Of a stretch of 8,190 nucleotides of DNA, positions 1 to 7,030 are shown one piece after another (position 1 is the first letter of the stretch; each line of letters begins with the position of its first letter). The DNA comes from Candidatus Eiseniibacteriota bacterium (lineage in GTDB: Bacteria; Eisenbacteria; RBG-16-71-46). The notes below the pieces were generated by a model. That model searched no databases and had not been told where the DNA came from. It saw nothing but the letters and a program-made list of their open reading frames with translations. Made by a program: the position numbers and the translations under genes. Location: assembly GCA_903921835.1 (NCBI GenBank), contig CAIXRL010000674.1, positions 1 through 8,190 of the forward strand, read 5' to 3'.

Positions 1-328
1 CCCTCGCGGCCGCGGCCGGCCCGGCGGCTGGGACATCCGGCGCGGGCGGTGCCGCGCCAGAAGGCGCGGGGGCGATCGTGACGGCGATCGCGACGACCGC
101 CTCGAGGTGCCCCAGCACCTCCCCCACCTGCACGGTCTCGCCGATCTTGCGGCCCTGGCGCAACACGCCCGCGCCATCGGCCACGATCTCGACCGCCGCC
201 TTGTCGGTCTCCAGCGTCGCGACGGGCTCGTCGATCCGCACTGCGGCGCCCTCGGGTTTCAGCCACTCGACCAGCGTCGCCTCGGAAATGGACTCCGCCA
301 GGCGCGGCACCTTGATCTCCACGTTCAT
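1..328 (-). CDS. sucB: Dihydrolipoamide succinyltransferase (E2 of 2-oxoglutarate dehydrogenase), N-terminal part
   Basis: The first 109 codons of an E2 subunit are visible; the rest lies beyond the left edge. The translation opens with a biotinyl/lipoyl domain (residues about 2-75): MNVEIKVPRLAESISEATLV, then the lipoylation motif ETDKA with the expected lipoyl lysine at K43, the same place as in E. coli SucB. After about residue 80 it becomes an Ala/Pro-rich linker, typical of the flexible hinge between lipoyl and peripheral-subunit-binding domains. The E2 passes succinyl from E1-bound ThDP to CoA through its lipoyl arm. The start ATG (328-326) overlaps the sucA stop as ATGA and has a strong GGAGG with a 7-base spacer, so the start is secure. 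The lipoyl domain alone cannot separate SucB from a pyruvate or branched-chain E2. The specific identity comes from the E1o gene directly upstream. Confidence 0.94.
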   Translation of the reverse strand, partial: MNVEIKVPRLAESISEATLVEWLKPEGAAVRIDEPVATLETDKAAVEIVADGAGVLRQGRKIGETVQVGEVLGHLEAVVAIAVTIAPAPSGAAPPAPDVPAAGPAAAAR

Positions 329-3105
329 CGTTCTCCCTCCCGCGCGCCGCCTTCGGCGCCCGTGCGCACGGCCGATCGGGCGGGCTCCTCGCCAAGCGAA
401 CGCGCGATCAGCTGCTGTTCCTGCTGGTGGTGGATGGTGTAAAAGCCGGTCGCGGTCGAAGCCGCCTCGGGACGGGAAACGAGCGTCAGGCGCGCGGACG
501 CGGGCAGCACGGCCTCGAGCCGGTGGCGCAGGTGGCGCCAGCCACCCATGTTCTCCGGCTCCTCCTGCACCCAGCGCACGTCGAGCGCGCCGGGATAGCG
601 GGCGAGCACACCGGCGAGTTCGCGGTCCGGGAACGGGTAGAGCTGCTCGAGCCGCACGATCGCGATCTCGTCGCGGCGCATCGCCACACGCGCCTCGAGC
701 AGCGTGTAGTGGAACCTGCCCGACACCACCAGCACGCGCCGCACGCGCGCCGGATCGGCGGCGCAGTCGTCGAGCACCGGCATGAACGTGCCGTCGGTCA
801 GCTCCGGCACGCTCGAGACGGCGAGCTTGTGCCGCAGCAGGCTCTTGGGGCTCATGAGCACGAGCGGCTTGCGGAAACGGCGGTGCAGCTGGCGACGCAG
901 CGCGTGGAAGAGCTGCGCGGGCGTGGTCAGGTTGCACACCTGCAGGTTGTCCTCGGCGCACAGTTCGAGGAAGCGCTCGAGCCGCGCGCTCGAATGCTCC
1001 GGGCCCTGTCCCTCGTAGCCGTGCGGCAGCAGCATGGTGAGGCCGGACATGCGTCCCCACTTGCTCTCCCCGCTCGCGATGAACTGGTCGGAAAACACCT
1101 GGGCCACGTTGGCGAAGTCGCCGAACTGCGCTTCCCAGACCGTGAGCGTGTGCGGATCGGCGGAGCTGTAGCCGTACTCGAAGCCCAGCACCGCGGCCTC
1201 GCTCAGCATGGTGTCCACCACGACGAAGCGGCCCTGCTCCGGCCCCAGGTGCTGCAGCGGCACGAACCGCCGGCCGTCCCGCGCGTCGTGCAGCATGGCG
1301 TGACGGTGCGTGAACGTGCCGCGGCCGGCGTCCTGACCCGTGAGCCGCACGTTGCGCCCCTCGAGCAGCAGCGAGCCGTACGCCAGCGCCTCGCCCAGCG
1401 ACCAGTCGAGCCGGTCCTCGAGGAACATCTTGCGGCGCTCCACGGCGAGCTGCGCGATCTTGCGATGCGGCTGGAACTCGTCGGGGAGCGTGGTGATGCC
1501 GTGCATCACCTGCTCGAGCACGTCGCGCGGGACGCGCGTGTCGGCGCTCCGGTCCTCGCCCGCCCACTCGAGCCCGCGCCACGAGCCCCCCGGCAGCACG
1601 CGCACGGGCGGCAGCGGATCGCTGGAGGCGCGGCGGTGCGCGGCGCGGTTGGCCGCATCGAGCTCGGCCTCGATCGCGCCGAGCTCCGCCTCGTCGAGCA
1701 CGCCCTCGGCGACCAGCCGCCCGGCGTAGGCGCGCGAGGCCGGCGTGTGCGCGGCGATCGCGCGGGACATCACCGGCTGCGTGAACGTGGCGTCGTCCAT
1801 CTCGTTGTGCCCGTGCCTGCGGTAGCACACGAGATCCACGAACACGTCGCGGTGAAAGCGCATGCGGTACTCGAGCGCGAGCGACATCGCGCGCACGCAG
1901 GCTTCCGCATCGTCACCGTTGACGTGGAACACCGGCGCGTCCACCACGCGCGCGATGGCGGTCGGGTAGCGCGTGGGCCGCGAATCCTGCGGCGAGGTGG
2001 TGAAACCCACCTGGTTGTTCACGATGACGTGGATCGTGCCGCCGGTGCGGTACGCGGGCAACTGCGCGAGCGCCAGCGTCTCCGGGACGATGCCCTCGCC
2101 CGCGAACGCCGCGTCGCCGTGGATGAGCACCGGGACGCCGCGATCGCGCGTCGTGTCACCACCGGCCTCCTGCCGCGCCCGCACCATGCCGAGCACGACG
2201 GGGTTCACGAACTCGAGGTGGCTCGGGTTGTAGCACAGGCTCAGCGGCATCGAGCGTCCGTCCGCCAGCGGCTGCACGCAGTGGAAGCCGAGGTGGTACT
2301 TCACGTCCCCCTGGCCCTGGACGTCCGCGGGCGCGAAGCTCGACTCGAACTCGCTGAAGATCTGCTCGAGCGGCTTCCTCATGAGATTCGCGAGCACGTT
2401 GAGCCGCCCGCGGTGGGGCATGCCGATCTGCAGGCCCTCGACCCCGAGCGCCGCGGCTTCGCGCACGAGCGTTTCGAGCATGGGGATGAGGCTCGCGGCG
2501 CCCTCGAGCGAGAAACGCTTCTGGCCGGTGTAGCGGGCGTGCAGGAACTGCTCGAAGCCGTCCGAGGCGAGCAGCGCGCGCAGGATCGCGAGGCGCTCCG
2601 CGGCGGAGAACTGCGGGCGGTTGCGCGCGACCTCGAGCCGGGCGGCGAGCCAGTCGCGCACCTCGGGATCCGAGATGTCCATGTACTCGACCGCCAGCGT
2701 GCCGCAGTACGTCTCGCGCAACGCCTCGACCAGGTGGCGCAGGGTGCCGCCGAAGGGTCCGCGGAAGGACGAGCCGTCCACCGCGCGGTCGAGGTCGGCC
2801 GCGGTCAGGCCGTACGCGGAGGGCTCGAGGTAGGGGTGCCTGTCCTCGTTGGCGAGCCCGAGCGGATCGAGCCGCGCGGCCAGGTGACCGAACTCGCGGA
2901 AGGCGTGGACGAGGCTGCGAACCCCCGCGTAGGGCCCGGCGGATGGCTCACCCGGCCGCGTTCCCTCTCGGGGGGACATCTCCATGCCGGCGAAGAAGAG
3001 GGCCCAGTCCTCGGGGACGGAGGCCGGGTCCGCCTGCCAGCAGGCGAACTGCGCGTCGATGTAGTCGGCGTTCTCGCGCAGGATGAAGTCGAGCCGTCGG
3101 ATCAT
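325..3105 (-). CDS. sucA: 2-oxoglutarate dehydrogenase E1 component
   Basis: The 926-residue protein matches the usual E1o length (E. coli SucA is 933). It is the ThDP-dependent subunit that decarboxylates 2-oxoglutarate and succinylates the E2 lipoyl arm in the TCA cycle. Visible in order: an N-terminal E1o segment (residues 5-40, ending SVPEDWALFFAG), RYTGQKRFSLEG (191-202), GMPHRGRLNVL (228-238), YNPSHLE (292-298), IHGDAA (328-333) and NNQVGFTTS (363-371) of the ThDP/metal site, CYRRHGHNE (427-435), GQDAGRGTFTHRHA (590-603), WEAQFGDFAN (657-666), PHGYEGQGPEHSSARLERFL (694-713) and QEEPENMGGW (847-856). All are hallmarks of the E1o class rather than pyruvate dehydrogenase E1. I chose the ATG at 3105 because MIRRLDFILREN aligns with the family N-terminus and GAGGAG lies 3 bases upstream. 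The frame stays open for 74 more codons upstream, but that stretch has no family similarity. The stop overlaps sucB by four bases. Confidence 0.98.
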   Translation of the reverse strand: MIRRLDFILRENADYIDAQFACWQADPASVPEDWALFFAGMEMSPREGTRPGEPSAGPYAGVRSLVHAFREFGHLAARLDPLGLANEDRHPYLEPSAYGLTAADLDRAVDGSSFRGPFGGTLRHLVEALRETYCGTLAVEYMDISDPEVRDWLAARLEVARNRPQFSAAERLAILRALLASDGFEQFLHARYTGQKRFSLEGAASLIPMLETLVREAAALGVEGLQIGMPHRGRLNVLANLMRKPLEQIFSEFESSFAPADVQGQGDVKYHLGFHCVQPLADGRSMPLSLCYNPSHLEFVNPVVLGMVRARQEAGGDTTRDRGVPVLIHGDAAFAGEGIVPETLALAQLPAYRTGGTIHVIVNNQVGFTTSPQDSRPTRYPTAIARVVDAPVFHVNGDDAEACVRAMSLALEYRMRFHRDVFVDLVCYRRHGHNEMDDATFTQPVMSRAIAAHTPASRAYAGRLVAEGVLDEAELGAIEAELDAANRAAHRRASSDPLPPVRVLPGGSWRGLEWAGEDRSADTRVPRDVLEQVMHGITTLPDEFQPHRKIAQLAVERRKMFLEDRLDWSLGEALAYGSLLLEGRNVRLTGQDAGRGTFTHRHAMLHDARDGRRFVPLQHLGPEQGRFVVVDTMLSEAAVLGFEYGYSSADPHTLTVWEAQFGDFANVAQVFSDQFIASGESKWGRMSGLTMLLPHGYEGQGPEHSSARLERFLELCAEDNLQVCNLTTPAQLFHALRRQLHRRFRKPLVLMSPKSLLRHKLAVSSVPELTDGTFMPVLDDCAADPARVRRVLVVSGRFHYTLLEARVAMRRDEIAIVRLEQLYPFPDRELAGVLARYPGALDVRWVQEEPENMGGWRHLRHRLEAVLPASARLTLVSRPEAASTATGFYTIHHQQEQQLIARSLGEEPARSAVRTGAEGGAREGER
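332..341 (-). promoter_or_regulatory. Ribosome binding site of sucB inside the end of sucA
   Basis: The minus strand reads GGGAGGGAGA just before the sucB ATG at 328. Its GGAGG core has a 7-base spacer. It lies within the last sucA codons, so the E2 can be both coupled and independently initiated. Confidence 0.75.
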
Positions 3106-3108
3106 GCG

Positions 3109-3114
3109 CTCCTC
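3109..3114 (-). promoter_or_regulatory. Ribosome binding site of sucA
   Basis: On the minus strand GAGGAG stands three bases before the ATG at 3105 (GAGG five bases before it). It supports the internal start over the upstream in-frame ATG at 3327, which lies in sequence unlike the family. Confidence 0.6.
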
Positions 3115-3340
3115 GGGAGTCGCTGCCGTTGAAGACGCAGAAACAGCGCCAAAGTCGTGCTGCGGAGCCGGAGAATGGGCGCGCAAGGTAGCACGAACCC
3201 CTGCGGGTCGCACCTGACCACCGGCGTCATCTCCACTCGGAGAATCAAACCGCAGATGGGGTTTCCGCCCGGGGCCACGAGCACCGGCTGAATCGCGGTG
3301 GGCCCTCCGGGTAGGACCCCAGCCCACTCGTGCGGGTTGC

Positions 3341-3380
3341 GCGGCCGCCCGTTGCGCTTCGCACGACGGGCGCCTGCCGC
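3341..3380. repeat. Imperfect inverted repeat / compound hairpin
   Basis: Arms GCGG (3341-3344) and CCGC (3377-3380) enclose an internal loop, then a perfect 7-base pair of arms, CGCCCGT (3346-3352) and ACGGGCG (3366-3372). Inside these TGCG/CGCA (3353-3356, 3360-3363) forms a capped stem. No T-tract follows on either strand, so it is not a standard intrinsic terminator. It lies upstream of the proposed pilin promoter, so a protein-binding or supercoiling role is possible; function unknown. Confidence 0.45.
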
Positions 3381-3436
3381 GCGGGATCCGGACACGGGAA
3401 ACTCATGAAATGGCCCCTTCGCGCCGAAGACTGAAA

Positions 3437-3451
3437 TGGCCTCGCTCTTGC
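3437..3451 (+). promoter_or_regulatory. Candidate sigma-54 promoter for the pilin operon
   Basis: TGGC (3437-3440) and TTGC (3448-3451) are separated by seven bases, the exact spacing of the -24/-12 RpoN consensus TGGCACG-N4-TTGC. The ACG part is not conserved (CTC), and the flanking bases (A before, G after) deviate. Transcription would start near 3463, giving a 5' leader of about 40 bases that carries both G runs. Type IV pilin genes are often RpoN-dependent (PilS/PilR), which makes the match plausible. No regulator or rpoN gene is in the window. Confidence 0.35.
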
Positions 3452-3475
3452 GCTTGCGTCACGCGCCGGGTCCGC

Positions 3476-3497
3476 GGGGGGGGCCATCGGGGGGGGG
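3476..3497 (+). repeat. Two poly-G runs (G8 and G9) at the pilin start
   Basis: A run of eight Gs (3476-3483), the spacer CCATC, and a run of nine Gs (3489-3497) end five bases before the ATG at 3503. The second run takes the place of the Shine-Dalgarno sequence; Gs can pair with the anti-SD by canonical and wobble pairs. The pair of runs also offers enough G triplets for a G-quadruplex in the mRNA leader. Slippage here would change SD strength or spacing. Confidence 0.7.
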
Positions 3498-3502
3498 CAA
3501 GC

Positions 3503-3982
3503 ATGTCCAGGCAGCGCGGATTCACTCTCATGGAACTGATGGTCGTCCTGATTGTGGCGGGGATCGTGCTCACGTTCGCTCTGCCGGCGTTCAGCGGCTA
3601 CCGGAACGATCTCAAGCTCCGCCAGGCGCGCCAGCAGCTGCTCGAAGACATCCGCCTCGCGCGGCAGGAGGCCGTGACGCGGCGCGCCCCTGTGTTCATC
3701 CAGTTCGGGGGGGGGACGACGACGACGGGAATCACGAGCTACCAGATCCACGTGGATACCAACGGCAACAGCCTCTCCGACGCCGGCGAACGCCGCATGA
3801 TCCGCACGCTGCCGAGCAGCACGTCGCTCAGCTCCGCACTGGTCCCCAACGACACGCTCGCATTCGACGTCAGCGGCATCCTCTGGCCCGGAGCCGGAGG
3901 GGGCACACTCATCCTCCGCAACGCCAGGGACCGCCGCGACACGCTCGTCGTGTCCACGGCCGGCATCGTGTACAAACCATGA
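3503..3982 (+). CDS. FimT/GspH-like minor pseudopilin
   Basis: A 159-residue protein with a classic class III leader: MSRQRG, then FTLMELMVVLIVAGIVLTF. The prepilin peptidase (PilD) cut would fall after G6, giving an N-methylated Phe +1 and the conserved Glu at +5 (E11). The hydrophobic helix (7-30) continues into the amphipathic segment LRQARQQLLEDIRLARQEAV, typical of FimT/GspH. The C-terminal part, with FDVSGILWPGAGGG, LILRN and LVVSTAGIVYKP, resembles the GspH/FimT beta domain. It probably sits in the inner membrane and in the tip complex of a type IV pilus or type II secretion pseudopilus. The start at 3503 gives the usual short leader; an in-frame ATG at 3410 would add 31 basic residues. 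A G9 tract (3707-3715) encodes Gly69-71. The stop overlaps the next gene's ATG. Confidence 0.9.
   Translation: MSRQRGFTLMELMVVLIVAGIVLTFALPAFSGYRNDLKLRQARQQLLEDIRLARQEAVTRRAPVFIQFGGGTTTTGITSYQIHVDTNGNSLSDAGERRMIRTLPSSTSLSSALVPNDTLAFDVSGILWPGAGGGTLILRNARDRRDTLVVSTAGIVYKP
3707..3715 (+). repeat. Poly-G tract (G9) inside the FimT/GspH-like gene
   Basis: Nine consecutive Gs encode three glycines and are followed by (ACG)4 at 3716-3727. Homopolymers of this length within coding sequence are prone to slippage. Losing one G brings the frame to TGA at 3798-3800. Gaining one G shifts into a frame that stays open into the PilV-like gene. Confidence 0.75.
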
Positions 3983-4395
3983 CCACACGCCCGAGTCGTA
4001 CCCGGCCCCCCCGCGCTCCCGCGGCGGGATTCTCGCTCATCGAAGTGCTGGTCGCGTTCGTCGTGTTCGCGATCGGCGTGCTCGCGCTCGCCGTCGTCAT
4101 TCCCCTGGGCACGAACCGCATCGGGCGGGCGGGCAGGCAGACGACCGCATCCACGCTGGCCGCCCAGCGCGCCGAGCAACTGCTCATCACGCCCTACGAC
4201 GACGGCGACCTCCTCGCCGGCTCGCACACGGACGCGAACAACCCGCTGAACACGCGCTACTACGTGAAGTGGACGGTGACGGACAACCAGCCGGACACGC
4301 TGTGCAAGCGCGTGCTCGTGCAGGTCTCGCGCGGCTCGGTGAGCGCCGCGTCCGAGGCCGCGGTCACCATCGTCTGCCCGCAGTCGGGAGGTTGA
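3979..4395 (+). CDS. PilV/GspI-like minor pseudopilin
   Basis: A 138-residue prepilin. After a basic, Pro-rich leader of 17 residues ending in Gly comes FSLIEVLVAFVVFAIGVLAL: +1 Phe is F18 and the conserved +5 Glu is E22. The pattern IEVLVAxxVxAxGxLAL is typical of PilV/GspI. TTASTLAAQRAEQLL (55-69) fits the helix that follows in these families, and YYVKWTVTDN with a C-terminal set of strands forms a small globular domain. C109 and C133 could form a disulfide. It likely joins the minor-pilin priming complex in the inner membrane and periplasm. There is no SD; the ATG overlaps the previous stop (ATGA), so translation is probably coupled to the FimT-like gene. GspI and PilV cannot be told apart from sequence alone, but the PilW- and PilX-like neighbours favour a pilus-type set. 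Confidence 0.88.
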   Translation: MTTRPSRTRPPRAPAAGFSLIEVLVAFVVFAIGVLALAVVIPLGTNRIGRAGRQTTASTLAAQRAEQLLITPYDDGDLLAGSHTDANNPLNTRYYVKWTVTDNQPDTLCKRVLVQVSRGSVSAASEAAVTIVCPQSGG

Positions 4396-4397
4396 TC

Positions 4398-5267
4398 GTG
4401 ACCTCTCGCCCGCGACGCCATCGCCCCCGCGCGACGGGCTTCACCCTCGTCGAACTCATGATCACGCTCGTCGTCATGGGCGTCATCCTGGGCCTCGTCA
4501 TGGGCGCCATGTACCGCTCGCAGAACCAGACGGCGCGCCTCACGAAGGTCGCCGAGGAGCGCCAGATGGCGCGCACCGCGATCCAGCTCATCGAGCGCGA
4601 GACGCGCATGGCCGGCTCGGGGTGGGGCCGCACGATCGTGCATTCGGCGCGCAGCGGGGCCTCCGACTCGCTCAGCGCCATCAACCCGGGCTACGGCGGG
4701 CTGGCCCGGAGCGATTCGCTCCGTACGCTCGGCGCCTGGCTGGCCAGCACGCAGCTGGTGACGAGCAGCATGACGCTGACGACCAGTTCCATGCTCGTGC
4801 AGGACACGACGGGCTTCCGGACCGGCGACCTCGTGATCGTCACCGACCGGGACAACCGCAGCGCCCACCTCTTCCAGTTGACGGCGGTCCAGACTTCCCC
4901 TGCGACGTTCCTGCACACGAACACGTCGCCGTGGAACACCGGGCACACGGGCTGGCCGGCCGGCGGCTACCCGGTCGGCTCGTACGTCTTCAAGGTCACG
5001 CTGGCCACCTACCGCTACGACTCCACGTCCTTCCGCCAGCCGGCGCTGGTTCGCGTCGAAAACGGGCAGCCGGTGCAGGTGGTGGCGTACAATGTAGACG
5101 GGTTCCACGTCTGGTACGAGATGCAGGACAACACGTCGACGCGCAACCCGGCCAATCTTTCGCTCGTGGACAAGGTCATTCCAGTGGTTCTCACCAAGGT
5201 CACCGACCCGCGCCAGCCCACACTCAGGGACAGTGTCTGGGCGGCGGTGCGGCCCCGTACGTTCTAG
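4398..5267 (+). CDS. PilW/GspJ-like minor pseudopilin
   Basis: A 289-residue prepilin starting at GTG, with GGGAGG six bases upstream inside the end of the previous gene; no ATG suits the leader better. The leader is 14 residues, ending RATG, then FTLVELMITLVVMGVILGL with +1 F15 and +5 Glu E19. The segment TAIQLIERETRMAGSGWG (60-77) matches the stretch that follows the helix in PilW-type proteins. Later features also fit PilW: GFRTGDLVIVTD (139-150), LATYRYDS (202-209) and VVAYNVDGFHVWYEM (228-242). The C-terminus VIPVVLTKVTD also fits the beta-rich domain seen in many non-proteobacterial PilW homologues. Expected role: minor pilin of the tip/priming complex together with the FimT-, PilV- and PilX-like partners. 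It has no cysteines. Two bases separate it from the upstream stop. Confidence 0.88.
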   Translation: MTSRPRRHRPRATGFTLVELMITLVVMGVILGLVMGAMYRSQNQTARLTKVAEERQMARTAIQLIERETRMAGSGWGRTIVHSARSGASDSLSAINPGYGGLARSDSLRTLGAWLASTQLVTSSMTLTTSSMLVQDTTGFRTGDLVIVTDRDNRSAHLFQLTAVQTSPATFLHTNTSPWNTGHTGWPAGGYPVGSYVFKVTLATYRYDSTSFRQPALVRVENGQPVQVVAYNVDGFHVWYEMQDNTSTRNPANLSLVDKVIPVVLTKVTDPRQPTLRDSVWAAVRPRTF

Positions 5268-5281
5268 CCGAAGGAGACGCA

Positions 5282-7027
5282 ATGGGTCCCGTCCGTCGCA
5301 GCATCCGTCCCCGGAAGGAACGCGGCATCGCCCTGGTGGCGGCCGTGCTCGTCGTGCTGCTGTCCACGCTGCTGCTCGCCGCGTTCATGTCCACGACCAC
5401 CGGCGAGCGCTCGCTGTCGTCCAACGTCCAGACTGCGAAGATGTCGCTCTACGCCGCCGACGCCGGCATCCGCACCGAGCAGCAGCGGATCGCCAACTTC
5501 GCCAAGACCAAGATGGACAGCTGCGTGACCGCGTGGAACAACGCCGGCTCGAACACGAACAACATGATCATCACCAGCCCCGCGACGCTGTTCCCCGTCA
5601 CGTACTCCAAGTACAGCTTCACCTCGGCGAGCCCGTCGTTCTCGGCGTCGGGGACGATCGCGTGGAGCGATACGGACCTGACGAACCTGATGCAGACGTA
5701 CTACTACCGGTGCACGATCCAGTCCACGGGAGCCGCAGGCGGAGCCGGCACGCGCCGTGTGCAGTCCACGTGCATTCTCCAGCTCAGCGCCTCGCGCGGG
5801 CTGTTCTCGGACTACCTGATGTTCATGAACTCGCACACGATGAGCGACGGCTCGGCGATCTGGTTCACGTCGAGCACGACGTTCGACGGGCGCACACACA
5901 CCAACGGCAAGTTCCACTTCGCCTACAAGCCGACGTTCCAGGACCTCGTGACGAGCGTGAATGCCTCCGCCGACTACTTCAACGGCGGCGGCACCGTCAG
6001 GACACTGAACGCGAACAACAACGGCACCATCGACGTTCCGGTCTTCAACGGCGGCTTCCAGCGCAACCAGCCCAACGTCCCGCTTCCCACCGACGCCTAC
6101 AGCCAGCTGAACTCGGCGCTCACCAATGCCGGCTCCACCATGACCACGCCAACGAACACCGCCATCAACGCGGCGATCGGAGCCAGCGGCAGCGGCACGC
6201 CCGCGACCGGCATCTACGTGCCCAGCACCGGCGGCGTGACCGTCGGCGGCGTCACGACCGGCGGCGTCTCCAGCGGTGGCATCTACGTCCAGGGCGACCT
6301 GACCCAGATGAAGATGTGGGCGGATACCACCGCCAACAAGCAGTGGTACCAGCTCACGCAGGGCGCCACGGTGAAGACCATCCTGGTGGACCGCACCGCG
6401 GGCCAGACCAAGATCTGGAACAGCGCGACGACGACCGGGACGGCCGCCGTCACCTTGAACAACGCGCTGAAGAGCGGCGTGGTGTACGTCGAGGGTGGCA
6501 TCAGCGATTTGCGCGGACCCGACCGCTCCAGCGGAGTCGTGCTGCCCGCGCTCGCCGAGGGCAGCAACATCATGGTGACGGCGCAGAAGGACATCGTGAT
6601 CACCCGCGACGTCACCGACGACAGCTATGCCAAACAGTCCAACGTGCTCGGCATCATGACCGTGAACGGCGGCGTGCGCATCGGCACCTCGGCGCCGGCC
6701 GACATCAACATCGACGCCTTCATCATGGCCACGGCCACGAACTCGAGCAGCTACGGCGGCTGGTCCTCCTCGTCTCCGGGCCAGTTCTGCGTGGACAGCT
6801 ACGACTCCGGCAACTCGCGCGGAACCTGCCACGTCCGCGGTGGCATCGTGGAGCAGTACTACGGGCCGTTCTTCACGTTCGACGCGAACTCCGGCCAGAC
6901 CCTGACCGGCTTCAGCCGCGACTTCCACTACGACCGCCGCGGGATGAGCCCCGTGTGCTACCCGACCACCCCGCGCTTCGGCACGCTGACGCCCACCGCG
7001 CGCACCACCGCATGGAAGGAGATCTGA
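5282..7027 (+). CDS. PilX-like minor pilin with a large DUF4900-like surface domain
   Basis: A 581-residue protein with AAGGAG five bases before the ATG. The N-terminus KERG-IALVAAVLVVLLSTLLLAAF (12-35) has the PilX type: a basic leader, Gly before the helix and no Glu at +5. SLYAADAGIRTEQQRI (55-70) is the PilX-family segment after the helix. The rest is far longer than classical PilX (about 200 residues) and rich in Thr, Ser, Asn and Gly. LFSDYLMFMNSHTMSDGSAIW, DGRTHTNGKFHF (202-213), GIYVQGDL, VVYVEGGISDL (400-410), NIMVTAQKDIVITRDV and SRDFHYDRRG (545-554) are the features on which I base the DUF4900-like call. This domain is probably beta-solenoid-like and exposed at a pilus or pseudopilus tip. 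Six cysteines (81, 144, 164, 503, 516, 559) may form disulfides. A Gly-Gly-Val pentapeptide repeat lies at 317-334. The DUF assignment is from memory of the pattern. Confidence 0.83.
   Translation: MGPVRRSIRPRKERGIALVAAVLVVLLSTLLLAAFMSTTTGERSLSSNVQTAKMSLYAADAGIRTEQQRIANFAKTKMDSCVTAWNNAGSNTNNMIITSPATLFPVTYSKYSFTSASPSFSASGTIAWSDTDLTNLMQTYYYRCTIQSTGAAGGAGTRRVQSTCILQLSASRGLFSDYLMFMNSHTMSDGSAIWFTSSTTFDGRTHTNGKFHFAYKPTFQDLVTSVNASADYFNGGGTVRTLNANNNGTIDVPVFNGGFQRNQPNVPLPTDAYSQLNSALTNAGSTMTTPTNTAINAAIGASGSGTPATGIYVPSTGGVTVGGVTTGGVSSGGIYVQGDLTQMKMWADTTANKQWYQLTQGATVKTILVDRTAGQTKIWNSATTTGTAAVTLNNALKSGVVYVEGGISDLRGPDRSSGVVLPALAEGSNIMVTAQKDIVITRDVTDDSYAKQSNVLGIMTVNGGVRIGTSAPADINIDAFIMATATNSSSYGGWSSSSPGQFCVDSYDSGNSRGTCHVRGGIVEQYYGPFFTFDANSGQTLTGFSRDFHYDRRGMSPVCYPTTPRFGTLTPTARTTAWKEI
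6229..6288 (+). repeat. 15-base tandem repeat in the PilX-like gene
   Basis: Three to four imperfect copies of a 15-base unit, GGCGTNNNNNNCGGC, encode GVTVG, GVTTG, GVSSG and a decayed GIYV. Third codon positions vary, so the repeat is kept at protein level and is probably consecutive turns of a glycine-rich beta structure. Confidence 0.55.
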
Positions 7028-7030
7028 GCG

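Larger units (their letters stand above)
3106..3502. other. Divergent intergenic region between sucA and the pilin operon
   Basis: These 397 bases separate two divergently read operons. Frames in it are open only as expected in GC-rich DNA, and none gives recognisable protein. It contains an imperfect hairpin (3341-3380), a sigma-54-like promoter candidate (3437-3451) and two G runs (3476-3483, 3489-3497). I found no convincing sigma-70 -35/-10 pair for sucA on the minus strand, no tRNA-like fold and no riboswitch I recognise. A small 5-bp stem (3230-3243) is too weak to interpret. Confidence 0.6.

Noticed and set aside
427..3132. A 901-codon open frame on the plus strand, antisense to sucA
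   Set aside because: It is compositional: high GC leaves the antisense frame stop-free. Its translation is Arg/His/Ala/Val-rich with no domain, and sucA itself is unmistakable.
3181..3240. tRNA-like or riboswitch-like fold upstream of sucA
   Set aside because: No cloverleaf, T-loop consensus or known aptamer core could be drawn; only a 5-bp stem was found.
3106..3327. N-terminal extension of SucA to the in-frame ATG at 3327
   Set aside because: The extra 74 residues have no E1o similarity, and the ATG at 3105 has a better RBS and the family N-terminus.
3410..3502. Upstream ATG (3410) as the start of the FimT/GspH-like gene
   Set aside because: It would put 37 residues, including an Arg/Gly-rich stretch made by the G runs, before the prepilin cleavage site. 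It would also lie upstream of the proposed promoter. The start at 3503 gives a normal six-residue leader.
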